From contig CAMOIC010000022.1 of NCBI GenBank assembly GCA_946615965.1, positions 1-23,660 on the forward strand: DNA of 23,660 bases, in the 5' to 3' direction. Both the position numbers and the translations under genes were made by a program. The notes below the pieces were generated by a model that searched no databases, had not been told where the DNA came from, and saw only the letters and a list, made by a program, of their open reading frames with translations. This DNA comes from UBA3700 sp002372775. GTDB taxonomy: Bacteria > Bacillota > Clostridia > Christensenellales > UBA3700. Below, one piece after another: positions 1-8,215 of this stretch (position 1 is its first letter; each line of letters starts with the position of its first letter).

Positions 1-32
1 ATAAAAAAAGACTGCACTTTCATGCAGTCTTT
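1..32 (-). terminator. Intrinsic terminator after the PPi-phosphofructokinase gene
   Basis: On the minus strand a 9-bp perfect stem (AAGACTGCA pairing with TGCAGTCTT, arms at 31-23 and 16-8) closes a 6-nt loop and is followed by a run of seven T. It starts 20 nt past the stop codon of the PPi-type phosphofructokinase, so it most likely ends the transcript carrying pfkA and pfp. Confidence 0.92.
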
Positions 33-51
33 GAAATCATATTAATGATTA

Positions 52-1314
52 TTATTTCTTTCCGCCTGGAACTTTCTTTAATCTAGCGAATCTTGGAAGA
101 CCATCCTCAAGTGGAGCCTTGCAATCGCCTTGGATTAGTGGTAATGCATAATCAATATAAGCTTGAGAAAGCATTGTACCATTGTTGATAATCCATTCCT
201 TTGGAATCTTTTGTTCTGTATTAGCAGCAAGCTTTAATGCAACCTTACCGATCTTACCCTTGTAGTTACCCTTAGAATCTGTTCCTCTCTTGATAACAAC
301 CATCTTATCTGTAGTACCAGCAATAGCATACTTAACAGCAGCAGCACCGCTCTTGAAAGCTTCTTCAACGTCAACCTTAGATGCTAAGTGAGCACCACAT
401 CTTTGCATTAGAGAGAATTCGATACCTCTTGTCTTGCAACCGAACTTATCTTTACATAAGTTAGCTAGCATTTGTCCTACACCACCAAGTTGAACGTGAC
501 CAAAGCTATCCTTAGCTACGTTTTCGTTCATCTTTTCAGCGATTAGAGTTCCGTTTTCATCAGCAATACCTTCTGAAACGCAGATCATAACCTTACCCTT
601 ATTAGCCTTGAACTTAGCTTCAACATCTGCTAAGAACTTATCAACTGTAAATGGAACTTCTGGTAAGTAGATTAAATCTGGACCTAAATCCTTTGTGCAA
701 GCTAAAGCTGAAGCAGCTGTTAACCAACCAGCATGACGACCCATAGCTTCTACTACTGTAATCATTGGTGTGTCATAAACTGTAGCATCTAACTTTAATT
801 CCATCATTGTTGTAGCAACATACTTTGCAGCTGAAGCGTAACCTGGGCAGTGGTCTGTACCGAATAAGTCGTTATCGATTGTCTTAGGTACACCCATAAC
901 ATTCATATCCCAACCAGACTTCTTCATATACTTAGAAATCTTGTTACATGTATCCATAGAATCGTTACCACCATTATAGAAGAAGTAACGAACGTTATAC
1001 TTCTTGAATACTTCAAGCATTCTCTTATAATCTGTATCATCTTTCTTTGGATCTGCTAGTTTGTATCTTACTGAACCTAAAGCTGAAGAAGGAGTATTCT
1101 TTAAAAGTAATAATTCCTTAGGATCTTCCTTACCGATATCATAGAAATCTTCATCTAAAACACCTCTGATACCATGAGCTGCACCGTAAACGGCAGTAAT
1201 ACAATCTGAGTGCTTTAAAGCTTCTGTGAAGACACCAGCAGCACTTGCATTAATAACTGAAGATGGACCACCTGATTGTCCAAACATTAATGCGCCAACT
1301 AAATTCTTTGCCAT
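52..1314 (-). CDS. pfp: Pyrophosphate-dependent 6-phosphofructokinase (PFP type)
   Basis: This 420-residue cytoplasmic enzyme should interconvert fructose 6-phosphate and fructose 1,6-bisphosphate in glycolysis. The phosphofructokinase fold is shown by GQSGGPSS (residues 12-19), GGNDS (115-119), PKTIDND (143-149) and MGRHAGW (191-197). Two positions separate PPi from ATP enzymes in this family: the Gly of GGDGS is Asp here (GGNDS) and the Gly of PGTIDND is Lys here (PKTIDND). Both point to PPi as phosphoryl donor, and the length exceeds the 320 residues of ATP-type enzymes. The preceding position of the first motif is Asn rather than the more common Asp. A GGAGG lies 10 nt before the ATG. The gene follows pfkA after 48 nt, with no terminator seen between them, so co-transcription is likely. 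The donor preference is inferred from these motif residues, not measured. Confidence 0.9.
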   Translation of the reverse strand: MAKNLVGALMFGQSGGPSSVINASAAGVFTEALKHSDCITAVYGAAHGIRGVLDEDFYDIGKEDPKELLLLKNTPSSALGSVRYKLADPKKDDTDYKRMLEVFKKYNVRYFFYNGGNDSMDTCNKISKYMKKSGWDMNVMGVPKTIDNDLFGTDHCPGYASAAKYVATTMMELKLDATVYDTPMITVVEAMGRHAGWLTAASALACTKDLGPDLIYLPEVPFTVDKFLADVEAKFKANKGKVMICVSEGIADENGTLIAEKMNENVAKDSFGHVQLGGVGQMLANLCKDKFGCKTRGIEFSLMQRCGAHLASKVDVEEAFKSGAAAVKYAIAGTTDKMVVIKRGTDSKGNYKGKIGKVALKLAANTEQKIPKEWIINNGTMLSQAYIDYALPLIQGDCKAPLEDGLPRFARLKKVPGGKK

Positions 1315-1362
1315 AAATATTTATCCTCCAATAGATATTTGTTGTTTTTTCACTATATATTA

Positions 1363-2328
1363 TTATAATCCAAGCAATACTGCAGAATCATATAATTTTT
1401 TATTGAATACTCTAGGCATAGCTAAAGCTTCATTGATTTCATCATCAATAATTTGGTTATTTCTAATACCAACTACTCTACCGCCCTTGCCTTCGATTAA
1501 TAGATCAACAGCTCTAATTGCAAATTCAGCAGCAATCAATCTATCGAACATAGAAGGTGTACCACCTCTTTGAATATATCCTAAAGTTGTTGTCTTAATA
1601 GAACCGGTAACTCCGCCTTCTTTTAATTGTTGCTTTAACTCTTCTGCTTTGCAAACGCCTTCTGCAAGAACAATAATATCTGAAGTCTTACCAATTCTTT
1701 GATTTGTCTTAATCTTCTTTATTAAATCTTTAACTTGGAATGGAAGCTCTGGAACTAAAATAGATTCAGCACCACCGCCGATTCCTGAGAATAAAGCAAT
1801 ATCACCACACTTTCTACCCATAACTTCGATGATACAAACTCTATCATGAGATGTCATTGTATCTCTTAAATTGTTAATAGCAGATAAAACAGTATTACAT
1901 GTTGTATCAAAACCTAGTGTGAAATCTGTATATGCTAAATCGTTATCAATTGTTCCTGGAATACCAATAGTATTAATACCGAAATCATTATATAAATCTT
2001 TAGCTCCTCTAAAGCTACCATCACCGCCGATAACTACAAGACCTTCGATTCCGTAAGCCTCTAAGTTTTCTGCTGCTATTTGTCTATATGATTTATCATT
2101 GAATTCCTCGCATCTTGAAGTCTTTAAAATTGTTCCGCCTCTTTGAATAATATCTGAAACAGAACGTTTATTCATTTGGAAAATGTTGTTATTGATTAAA
2201 CCAGTATAACCACGTTCAACACCATAAACTTCTATCCCTTGAGAGATAGCGTATCTTGTAACAGCTCTTACAGCTGCATTCATGCCAGGCGCATCGCCGC
2301 CACTTGTTAATACTGCTATTTTACGCAT
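1363..2328 (-). CDS. pfkA: ATP-dependent 6-phosphofructokinase
   Basis: This 321-residue protein matches the bacterial ATP-type phosphofructokinase in length and in every motif I can place. SGGDAPGMNAAVR (residues 9-21) is the nucleotide-site loop, GGDGS is at 101-105, PGTIDND at 124-130 carries the catalytic Asp128, and MGRKCGD follows. Gly at the two donor-determining positions (GGDGS, PGTIDND) indicates ATP rather than PPi. Arg residues at 21 and 25 and in the TSR segment near 70-72 correspond to the allosteric effector site of the E. coli enzyme. The reaction is the committed step of glycolysis in the cytoplasm. An AAAGGAG site precedes the ATG. Immediately downstream lies a PPi-type paralogue. 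An extended -10 element upstream suggests that it can be transcribed independently of the ATP-grasp gene. Confidence 0.95.
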   Translation of the reverse strand: MRKIAVLTSGGDAPGMNAAVRAVTRYAISQGIEVYGVERGYTGLINNNIFQMNKRSVSDIIQRGGTILKTSRCEEFNDKSYRQIAAENLEAYGIEGLVVIGGDGSFRGAKDLYNDFGINTIGIPGTIDNDLAYTDFTLGFDTTCNTVLSAINNLRDTMTSHDRVCIIEVMGRKCGDIALFSGIGGGAESILVPELPFQVKDLIKKIKTNQRIGKTSDIIVLAEGVCKAEELKQQLKEGGVTGSIKTTTLGYIQRGGTPSMFDRLIAAEFAIRAVDLLIEGKGGRVVGIRNNQIIDDEINEALAMPRVFNKKLYDSAVLLGL

Positions 2329-2360
2329 AATAGTATGCTCCTTTTCACAAATCGTTTAAA

Positions 2361-2369
2361 ATTATATCA
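2361..2369 (-). promoter_or_regulatory. Candidate extended -10 promoter for pfkA
   Basis: The minus strand reads TGATATAAT, an extended -10 (TGnTATAAT), about 33 nt upstream of the pfkA ATG. No good -35 is present at 17 nt, which is tolerated in extended -10 promoters. Transcription would begin near 2354, just upstream of the AAAGGAG ribosome site. This is a sequence match only. Confidence 0.4.
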
Positions 2370-2396
2370 AAATAGTATTATAAATACTACTATTTT
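2369..2396 (-). terminator. AT-rich hairpin at the 3' end of the ATP-grasp gene (possible weak terminator)
   Basis: A 9-bp inverted repeat, AAAATAGTA pairing with TACTATTTT, spans the stop codon of the ATP-grasp gene with a 10-nt loop. Almost all pairs are A-T and the only U-run lies in the stem itself, so termination would be weak at best. It may serve as a partial terminator or an mRNA 3' end before pfkA. Confidence 0.35.
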
Positions 2397-3577
2397 ACTT
2401 CAATTGCTTTTTTGTAGAAATTATTCATTTCCTCTTCTGTCTTAAAGTTGATGATAAGCATTCTGTTACCCATTGCTCCAGAAAGCGCATCAGGAACTCT
2501 TCCTAAGACCTTTAAAGAATCTCTATATTCCCAAGCAAGTTCGTCATCAGAATACTTATAATCTCTTCCATCACGTCTTCCGATAAATGCACAGAAATAT
2601 CTATCGCCCTTTGTTAAATCTGTCTTATCCTTGCAAATCATATCAGCCCAGATTTTGTATACGTTAGTTGAATTAGCATAATTCATCATATCTGGGGAAA
2701 TACCGCCACTTGGTCTCATATTAACTTCAAGAGCTACAACTTCACCTTTCTTTCCAAGTCTTTGATCTTTTAAAAGTCTAAAGAACTCAAAATGGATAAA
2801 TCTACTCTTAACGCCAAAGCTCTTTAATGCTTTTCTACCCGCCTCAACAACATCCTTATATGGGTTGCCTAATAAATAGAAAATACTATCGCCATTGTTA
2901 TTTACAGTATCCATAATAGATACGGCTGTAACATTGCCTGTTTCAAATATTGGTTCACCCTTACTATTTACAACAGCATCATATGAGAATACTTCTGCAT
3001 CAAGGTATTCTTCCATGATATATTGTGTTTGAGGATTAGAATTAATAAAGTCTTCTAATTCTTTATCATTGTTTAATTTATAAGTAGCATTAGCTCCCAC
3101 TCCATTATCTGGTTTAACAATGACAGGATAACCATATTCTTTTATAAACTTCTTGCAACCTTCTAAGTTATCTACAAGATGATAAGCTGCTGTCTTAATA
3201 CCTACTTTGTTATAGCATTCTTTCATCTTTGATTTATATTTAACCTTTGGCATATCCTCAGGCATAAATCCACTTGTAATATTAAACTCTTTTCTTAGTG
3301 CTGCATCTCTTTCTAGCCAAAATTCATTGTTACTCTCAAGCCAATCAATCTTGCCATATTTATAAGTAAAGAAAGCTACTGCTCTAAATACTTCGTTATA
3401 TTCCATTAAAGATCTAACATAGTAATACTCTGTTAAACTATCCTTTAATTGTTGAGATAGATTCTCATAAGGACAATCACCAATACCCAATACATTCATC
3501 CCATTATTCTTTAGTTCTCTACAAAACTGCCAGTAATTCTCTGGAAAGTTTGGAGACAAGAATACAAAATTATTCAT
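2390..3577 (-). CDS. ATP-grasp domain protein, substrate unknown
   Basis: This 395-residue soluble protein has an N-terminal pre-ATP-grasp (Rossmann-like) region over about residues 1-110 and an ATP-grasp fold over about 115-310. Visible ATP-grasp features are the lysine of PVIVKPDNGVGA (Lys155), the EEYLDAE segment after the hinge (189-195), and the Mg-binding run ALEVNMRPSGG with Glu284, Asn286 and Arg288. Enzymes of this fold join a carboxylate to an amine or thiol through an acyl-phosphate. The exact substrate cannot be read here. The start was set at the ATG at 3577 because the AAGGAG at 3587-3592 is 9 nt away. An in-frame GTG at 3583 would be only 3 nt from it. The gene follows the esterase after a terminator-like hairpin and precedes pfkA. 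A carboxylate-amine ligase is the most likely class. Confidence 0.8.
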   Translation of the reverse strand: MNNFVFLSPNFPENYWQFCRELKNNGMNVLGIGDCPYENLSQQLKDSLTEYYYVRSLMEYNEVFRAVAFFTYKYGKIDWLESNNEFWLERDAALRKEFNITSGFMPEDMPKVKYKSKMKECYNKVGIKTAAYHLVDNLEGCKKFIKEYGYPVIVKPDNGVGANATYKLNNDKELEDFINSNPQTQYIMEEYLDAEVFSYDAVVNSKGEPIFETGNVTAVSIMDTVNNNGDSIFYLLGNPYKDVVEAGRKALKSFGVKSRFIHFEFFRLLKDQRLGKKGEVVALEVNMRPSGGISPDMMNYANSTNVYKIWADMICKDKTDLTKGDRYFCAFIGRRDGRDYKYSDDELAWEYRDSLKVLGRVPDALSGAMGNRMLIINFKTEEEMNNFYKKAIEVK

Positions 3578-3599
3578 ACACACCTACTCCTTATAAAGC

Positions 3600-3644
3600 A
3601 AAAAACTAGAGAAACAAAACCTCATAGATTTAACTTCCCTAGTT
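3600..3644 (-). terminator. Terminator-like hairpin between the esterase and ATP-grasp genes
   Basis: An 11-bp stem (AACTAGGGAAG with TTTCTCTAGTT, arms 3644-3634 and 3614-3604) has two G-U pairs in the minus-strand RNA and is followed by TTTTTT. The loop is 19 nt. The wobble pairs form only in the minus-strand transcript, which supports an RNA role. It probably ends the dnaE-esterase transcript. The run of T ends only about 8 nt before the ribosome site of the next gene, so read-through or attenuation must feed that gene unless a promoter was missed. Confidence 0.65.
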
Positions 3645-3670
3645 ATTTTTTATCCTTATCAACATATATT

Positions 3671-4435
3671 CTATCCATTTTCGGACATAAATCCAAGTGT
3701 TTGCATAAAGAATGGTGTTTCTTTTTCACATGTCTCTTCGTTATGTCTACCGCCTTTAACAATTCTAGCTGTTATATTAACGCCTTTATTCATTAATAAT
3801 TCGACTGTTTCAGCAAAACATTCTCTCATTTTTTCATGGTTCTTAAATTCTAATTCACCATAACTTGTATAAAGAATGCTATCTTTGGATACCTTTATAT
3901 TTTTTATAAAATCTAATTGTTCTCCGCCTTTAACCCAAATAGATGGAGATATAGCGGCTGCCTTTGAAAAAACTCTATTATATTTTAAAAAAGCATACAA
4001 AGACATAAGTCCGCCCATTGAGTGACCAGCAATAGCTGTATTCTCCCTATTTGGCAATGTCTTATAGTTACTATCTATATATGGTTTAAACTCATTAACA
4101 AGCCACTCCATATACTTCTTGCCTTTTCCTTTAATATTCATATCTCTAAATGAGAAATCTATTGGTGAATATTCAGATAATCTTTCATCACCTTCATGAT
4201 TGCACTCAACTGCAGCGATGATTACTTGTGTATCTGTGTAATCTAAATAATCTGCAAGTCTCCAACTTCTTCCAAAAGTTGCCTCATCATCAGAAAATAA
4301 ATTGTGACCATCGAACATATAAATAACTGGATAACGTCTATCGTCATCTTCATTGTAAGTGGTTGGAAGATAAATATAAGCCTTTCTTTCTAGATTAGAC
4401 AACTTTGGTATTGAAACATAAAATGTATCTATCAT
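3671..4435 (-). CDS. Alpha/beta-hydrolase esterase, enterochelin-esterase-like (PF00756 type)
   Basis: This 254-residue cytoplasmic hydrolase has the arrangement of the putative-esterase family, which includes enterochelin esterase and esterase D. YPVIYMFDGHNLF (35-47) is the strand and oxyanion region, the nucleophile elbow is GHSMGG with Ser139, the acid is probably in the YGELE stretch (Glu194 or Glu196), and the catalytic His is His231 in GGRHNEE. No signal peptide is seen, so an intracellular ester is the likely substrate, but which one is unknown. The start codon overlaps the dnaE stop as TAATG with only a weak ribosome site, so translation is probably coupled to dnaE. A terminator-like hairpin follows the TAG stop. 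The pairing with DNA polymerase looks positional rather than functional. Confidence 0.82.
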   Translation of the reverse strand: MIDTFYVSIPKLSNLERKAYIYLPTTYNEDDDRRYPVIYMFDGHNLFSDDEATFGRSWRLADYLDYTDTQVIIAAVECNHEGDERLSEYSPIDFSFRDMNIKGKGKKYMEWLVNEFKPYIDSNYKTLPNRENTAIAGHSMGGLMSLYAFLKYNRVFSKAAAISPSIWVKGGEQLDFIKNIKVSKDSILYTSYGELEFKNHEKMRECFAETVELLMNKGVNITARIVKGGRHNEETCEKETPFFMQTLGFMSENG

Positions 4436-7400
4436 TATTTGTTCTCTAAAATCTTGACTCCTTTTTCTCCAAATTCTTTTAACATCATCATTTCTACTGA
4501 ATCAGTTATTCTTACTGGCATAGGATAAGTATATAACTTCTTCTTATATTGTACCTTTATTGTATCATCTCCTTTGCCTTGAGATGAAACTACACCCATA
4601 ATAAATGAATTTACTCTTGTTAAATTATCATCATCCGAAGCAAGCAAGAACATTGTTCTAGACTTTTTAACTTCCTTCTTTTCTTCCTTAACTTCATCCT
4701 CTAAAGTAAGGATTCTCATAGATTGTGCAGATAAAGATGTACTACCTCCTTCCTTGATTTGTAGTCTTCCTGTTATTTCTACAACAAGGTCATTTTTCAA
4801 TACATCCTTATAATTTTCAAAAGTTTTAGCAAAGAATAAAACATCAACAGTTGCGTTCAAATCCATAAGAGTACATACGCCCATCATTGAGTTAGACTTT
4901 GTCTTTTTCTTTTGGTAATTATCTATTAGACCAGCAACCTTAACTACTTGACCATTATATTCTGATGTTAATCTTGCGATTTCCTCAGCTTCTTTTTGTA
5001 ATTCTTCTTCACTAGCATTATTGAATGAATCGCCTTCTTCGGAATCTTCATCGTCATCATCTTGAGCATTATTTAATAAAGGCATAATCTTACCAAGATT
5101 GAATTGATACTTTTCAAGAATTGGCTTGAACTCTTCTAGTGGGTGACCAGAAATATATGTATTTAACACTTCCTTTTCCATAGCAAGAAGTTCAAGTTTC
5201 TTATATTCTGGAACCTCCGTTAATTGTTCTGTTGTATCTTCTTCGAACATATCAAACATGCTCATTTGACCAGACTCTTTAACTTTTCTATCTGAAGCAG
5301 CCTTAGATATTACATTTGCATAATTTGCAATAATTGTAGATCTAGACTTACCAAAGCAATCCATAGCACCAGCTTTAGCACAGTTTTCAATAGTTGTCTT
5401 ATTTGCTGTTTTTGGATCAAGTCTTGTACAGAAATCTGTAAGTGACTTAAATGGTCCATTTTCTTTTACTTCCCTTTCAATATCGTCAGCAACTGGCCCA
5501 CCGATATTCTTTATAGCTGTAAGACCAAATCTTACTTTACCATTTTCTACTTTGAATAAAGCACCTGACTTGTTTACATCTGCAGGAAGAATCTCTACAC
5601 CATACATCTTTGCAAGGTTGATATATTTTAATAACTTGTCTGTCTTTGTAATACGGTTATTAAGCATAGCGCAGACAAGTTCTACTAAGTGATATCTCTT
5701 TAGATATGCTGTTTGGTATGTAACATGGGCATAAGCTGCAGCGTGAGATTTATTGAACGCATAAGTTGCGAATTTTTCCATTGCATCGAAAGTTTGTGTA
5801 GCAACATCTTCAGGAATACCCTTAGCAAGAGCACCTTCCATGAATCCGCCTCTCTCCTTTGCCATAACTTCTGCTTTCTTCTTACCCATAGCACGACGAA
5901 GTAAGTCGGCTCTACCAAGAGAATAACCTGCCATAACACGCGCTGCATTCATAACTTGTTCTTGGTATACAAAGAAACCGAATGTAGGCTCTAGAATTGG
6001 TTTTAAACATTCATGATAATAAGTAACCTTATCTGGATTATTTCTGGCAACCAAATACTCAGGAATAGAATCCATAGGACCTGGTCTATACATTGAAATA
6101 CCTAAGATTAAGTCTTCGATACAGTGTGGTCTTAATTGTTGCATAAAGCCTCTCATACCACCTGAATCCAATTGGAATACGAAGTCTGTATCACCATTGG
6201 CTATCATTTCATATACGCCAGCATCATCAACACCCATTTTGTTGAAGTCTAATTCTTTTCCAGTTTGCTCATAAACATATTTACAAGCATGGTGGATATC
6301 TGTAAGAGTAATAAGACCTAAGAAGTCCATCTTTAGTAGACCTAAGTCTTCTGTTTCACCCTTTTGGAATTGTGTAATAATATCTGTCTTATCTTTCTTT
6401 TTCTGAACAAGAAGTGGACATGCATTAGTAACTACTTCGTTACAGATAACAACGCCGGCAGCATGCATTGAGATATTCTTTGGCATACCTTCAAGTTTTC
6501 TAGCCATATCAATAACCTTATGCATTTCTGGATCAGTGTTATATAAATCAATAAAATCTTGAATACCTGGAATTGGAGTTCCATCTTTTTCTTTAGCAAG
6601 ACCAAGTGCTGATTTAAATGTCATCTTAGGATCATTTGGAAGCATTTTCTTTGTCTTATTAACAAGATCAAGTGGAATGTTATAAACACGAGCAACGTCG
6701 GCAATCGCGTTCTTTGGTTTTAGAGTACCAAGTGTTAAGATTTGGCAAACTTTATCTCTACCATATTTCTTAACAACATAATCTATTACTTCGCCTCTTC
6801 TTTCTGTGCAGATATCGATATCGAAATCTGGAGGTGAGTTTCTTTCTGGGTTTAAGAATCTTTCAAAAAGCAAATCGAATTGTAATGGTTCAACGTTAGT
6901 AATACCAATAGCATAAGCAACAATAGAACCTACACCGGAACCTCTACCTGGTCCAATTGGAATATCTACTGATCTACTATAGTTAATGAAATCCCACACA
7001 ACAAGGTAATATGAGTCAAAACCTTTAATGTGAATAACGTTTAATTCAGTTTCTGCTCTATCTATCTTATCTTGAGTTAAATTATCTCCATATCTTCTAT
7101 GAAGTCCTTCATAGCATAGTCTTCTTAAATATGTTTCTGGCGTCTCACCTGGAGGACAGAATTTATCATATTTTGGATACAATCTTTCAATTTGGTGTTC
7201 AACGAATTTAACGTCTTTACACTTATTCATAATCTCAACAGTATTTGTTAAAGCTTCTGGAATCCATGAGAATTTCTCAAGCATTTCTTCATAGCTTTTT
7301 AAATACCAGTTGTTTGAATCAAATCCCATTCCGATTTCTTCACCAACTCTCTTACCTGTTTGGATACGAAGCATTATATCGTGAGCTTCAAAGTCTTCTT

Positions 7401-8094
7401 TCTTTATATAGTGAACGTCGTTTGTTGCCACAACTTTAGCACCAATCTCTTTTGCAAGTTTAACAAGAAGTGGAAGAATTCTCTTTTCTTCTGCCATATC
7501 GTGGTCTTGTAGTTCAATATAGAAATCATCTTTGCCGAAAATATCTTGAAGCTCTTTTGCATAATTAAGAGCTGATTCATAATCGTTATTTAAAAGATAT
7601 TGAGGAATAACACCAGCAATACAAGCAGATAAACAGATAAGACCTTCTGAATACTTTCTTATACAATTTAAATCTACTCTTGGCTTTACATAAAAACCTT
7701 CTGTATATGCAAGTGATGTAATTTTTGTTAAGTTCTCTAAACCTTTTTGAGTTTTAGCAAGAAGAATTAAATGGTTATATCCATATCTATTTGTAGAATC
7801 TTGCTTTGTCATATCTGCACAAGTATAAACCTCATTACCATAAACAACATTGAATTCTTGTCCTTCTGGAAGAGATTTTCTAAAATCTTGTAGCATTCTA
7901 TATGCTGGGTATGTACCCATCATATTACCATGGTCAGTAATGGCAACACCTGGCATTCCAAGTCTTGCACATTCCTCAAATAGAGGCGAATCGTGTCCAA
8001 CAATTAGTCTTGCTGCCCCGTCTAATAAACTGAATTCTGTATGTAGATGTAGGTGAACAAAAGGAACTGGTTCTCCGCACTCAATTTTTCCCAT
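4435..8094 (-). CDS. dnaE: DNA polymerase III subunit alpha (DnaE)
   Basis: At 1219 residues this is a complete DnaE replicative polymerase. The N-terminal PHP domain (about 10-220) opens with FVHLHLHTEFSLLDGAARL and retains HxH, TDHGNMMG and NDVHY, so metal-binding residues look intact and the domain may be active rather than vestigial. The palm carries GPGRGSGVGS followed by PDFDIDI near residues 420-426, the catalytic acidic pair. The third catalytic acid was not pinned down. A helix-hairpin-helix region comes next, then an acidic insert (DDDDEDSEEGD, about 1005-1022), and an OB-fold near 1045-1140 (VVKVAGLIDNYQKKK onward). An AAGGAG lies 8 nt before the ATG. The gene has its own consensus promoter and a structured leader. 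The esterase gene overlaps its stop codon. It lacks the exonuclease insertion of PolC. Confidence 0.97.
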   Translation of the reverse strand: MGKIECGEPVPFVHLHLHTEFSLLDGAARLIVGHDSPLFEECARLGMPGVAITDHGNMMGTYPAYRMLQDFRKSLPEGQEFNVVYGNEVYTCADMTKQDSTNRYGYNHLILLAKTQKGLENLTKITSLAYTEGFYVKPRVDLNCIRKYSEGLICLSACIAGVIPQYLLNNDYESALNYAKELQDIFGKDDFYIELQDHDMAEEKRILPLLVKLAKEIGAKVVATNDVHYIKKEDFEAHDIMLRIQTGKRVGEEIGMGFDSNNWYLKSYEEMLEKFSWIPEALTNTVEIMNKCKDVKFVEHQIERLYPKYDKFCPPGETPETYLRRLCYEGLHRRYGDNLTQDKIDRAETELNVIHIKGFDSYYLVVWDFINYSRSVDIPIGPGRGSGVGSIVAYAIGITNVEPLQFDLLFERFLNPERNSPPDFDIDICTERRGEVIDYVVKKYGRDKVCQILTLGTLKPKNAIADVARVYNIPLDLVNKTKKMLPNDPKMTFKSALGLAKEKDGTPIPGIQDFIDLYNTDPEMHKVIDMARKLEGMPKNISMHAAGVVICNEVVTNACPLLVQKKKDKTDIITQFQKGETEDLGLLKMDFLGLITLTDIHHACKYVYEQTGKELDFNKMGVDDAGVYEMIANGDTDFVFQLDSGGMRGFMQQLRPHCIEDLILGISMYRPGPMDSIPEYLVARNNPDKVTYYHECLKPILEPTFGFFVYQEQVMNAARVMAGYSLGRADLLRRAMGKKKAEVMAKERGGFMEGALAKGIPEDVATQTFDAMEKFATYAFNKSHAAAYAHVTYQTAYLKRYHLVELVCAMLNNRITKTDKLLKYINLAKMYGVEILPADVNKSGALFKVENGKVRFGLTAIKNIGGPVADDIEREVKENGPFKSLTDFCTRLDPKTANKTTIENCAKAGAMDCFGKSRSTIIANYANVISKAASDRKVKESGQMSMFDMFEEDTTEQLTEVPEYKKLELLAMEKEVLNTYISGHPLEEFKPILEKYQFNLGKIMPLLNNAQDDDDEDSEEGDSFNNASEEELQKEAEEIARLTSEYNGQVVKVAGLIDNYQKKKTKSNSMMGVCTLMDLNATVDVLFFAKTFENYKDVLKNDLVVEITGRLQIKEGGSTSLSAQSMRILTLEDEVKEEKKEVKKSRTMFLLASDDDNLTRVNSFIMGVVSSQGKGDDTIKVQYKKKLYTYPMPVRITDSVEMMMLKEFGEKGVKILENK

Positions 8095-8113
8095 TAACGA
8101 TACTCCTTACTTA

Positions 8114-8151
8114 CAACAAAAATAGTCATATTAATATGACTATCCTTGTTG
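8114..8151 (-). promoter_or_regulatory. 17-bp hairpin in the dnaE leader
   Basis: In minus-strand RNA the arms CAACAAGGATAGTCATA (8151-8135) and TATGACTATTTTTGTTG (8130-8114) pair over all 17 positions with a TTAA loop. The inner 22 nt (8122-8143) form a perfect palindrome. Two pairs are G-U in the minus-strand transcript and would be A-C mismatches on the other strand, so the structure fits an RNA made from this strand. It ends 5 nt before the dnaE ribosome site. A T-run lies within the 3' arm, so it may act as the ribU terminator, a 5' stabilising hairpin or a regulatory leader element. Confidence 0.75.
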
Positions 8152-8180
8152 GTAAATTACTTAAAACTTAAAGTAATATT

Positions 8181-8209
8181 ATTATACGTTTATTATGGCT
8201 TATTTTCAA
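8181..8209 (-). promoter_or_regulatory. Sigma-A-type promoter for dnaE
   Basis: TTGAAA (8209-8204) and TATAAT (8186-8181) are separated by exactly 17 nt on the minus strand, a near-consensus vegetative promoter. It begins just after the ribU stop codon. The predicted start near 8174 gives a leader of about 80 nt before dnaE, which contains the 17-bp hairpin and a smaller inverted repeat at 8156-8177 (ATTACTT/AAGTAAT). Confidence 0.85.
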
Positions 8210-8215
8210 TTATAA

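Noticed and set aside
115..119. Idea that GGNDS (residues 115-119 of PFP) marks an inactive paralogue
   Set aside because: The catalytic PKTIDND and MGRHAGW motifs are intact and GGNDS keeps the PPi-diagnostic Asp, so an active PPi-type enzyme is simpler.
1226..1573. 115-codon plus-strand open frame across the pfp-pfkA junction
   Set aside because: It overlaps two well-supported genes in antisense and has no ribosome site or recognisable domain. The composition is what antisense of phosphofructokinase would give.
2347..2360. cre-like sequence upstream of pfkA (centre AAACGATT)
   Set aside because: Only about 11 of 14 positions match and a conserved core position is wrong, so it is no better than chance in A/T-rich DNA.
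3577..3583. GTG start two codons upstream for the ATP-grasp gene
   Set aside because: It would leave only 3 nt to the AAGGAG site, whereas the ATG at 3577 has 9 nt.
3577..3671. Promoter for the ATP-grasp gene in the gap after the esterase
   Set aside because: A TTGATA is present but nothing like a -10 follows at 16-18 nt.
8184..8197. cre-like AAACGTAT in the dnaE promoter spacer
   Set aside because: At least four mismatches to the consensus, including the leading TG.
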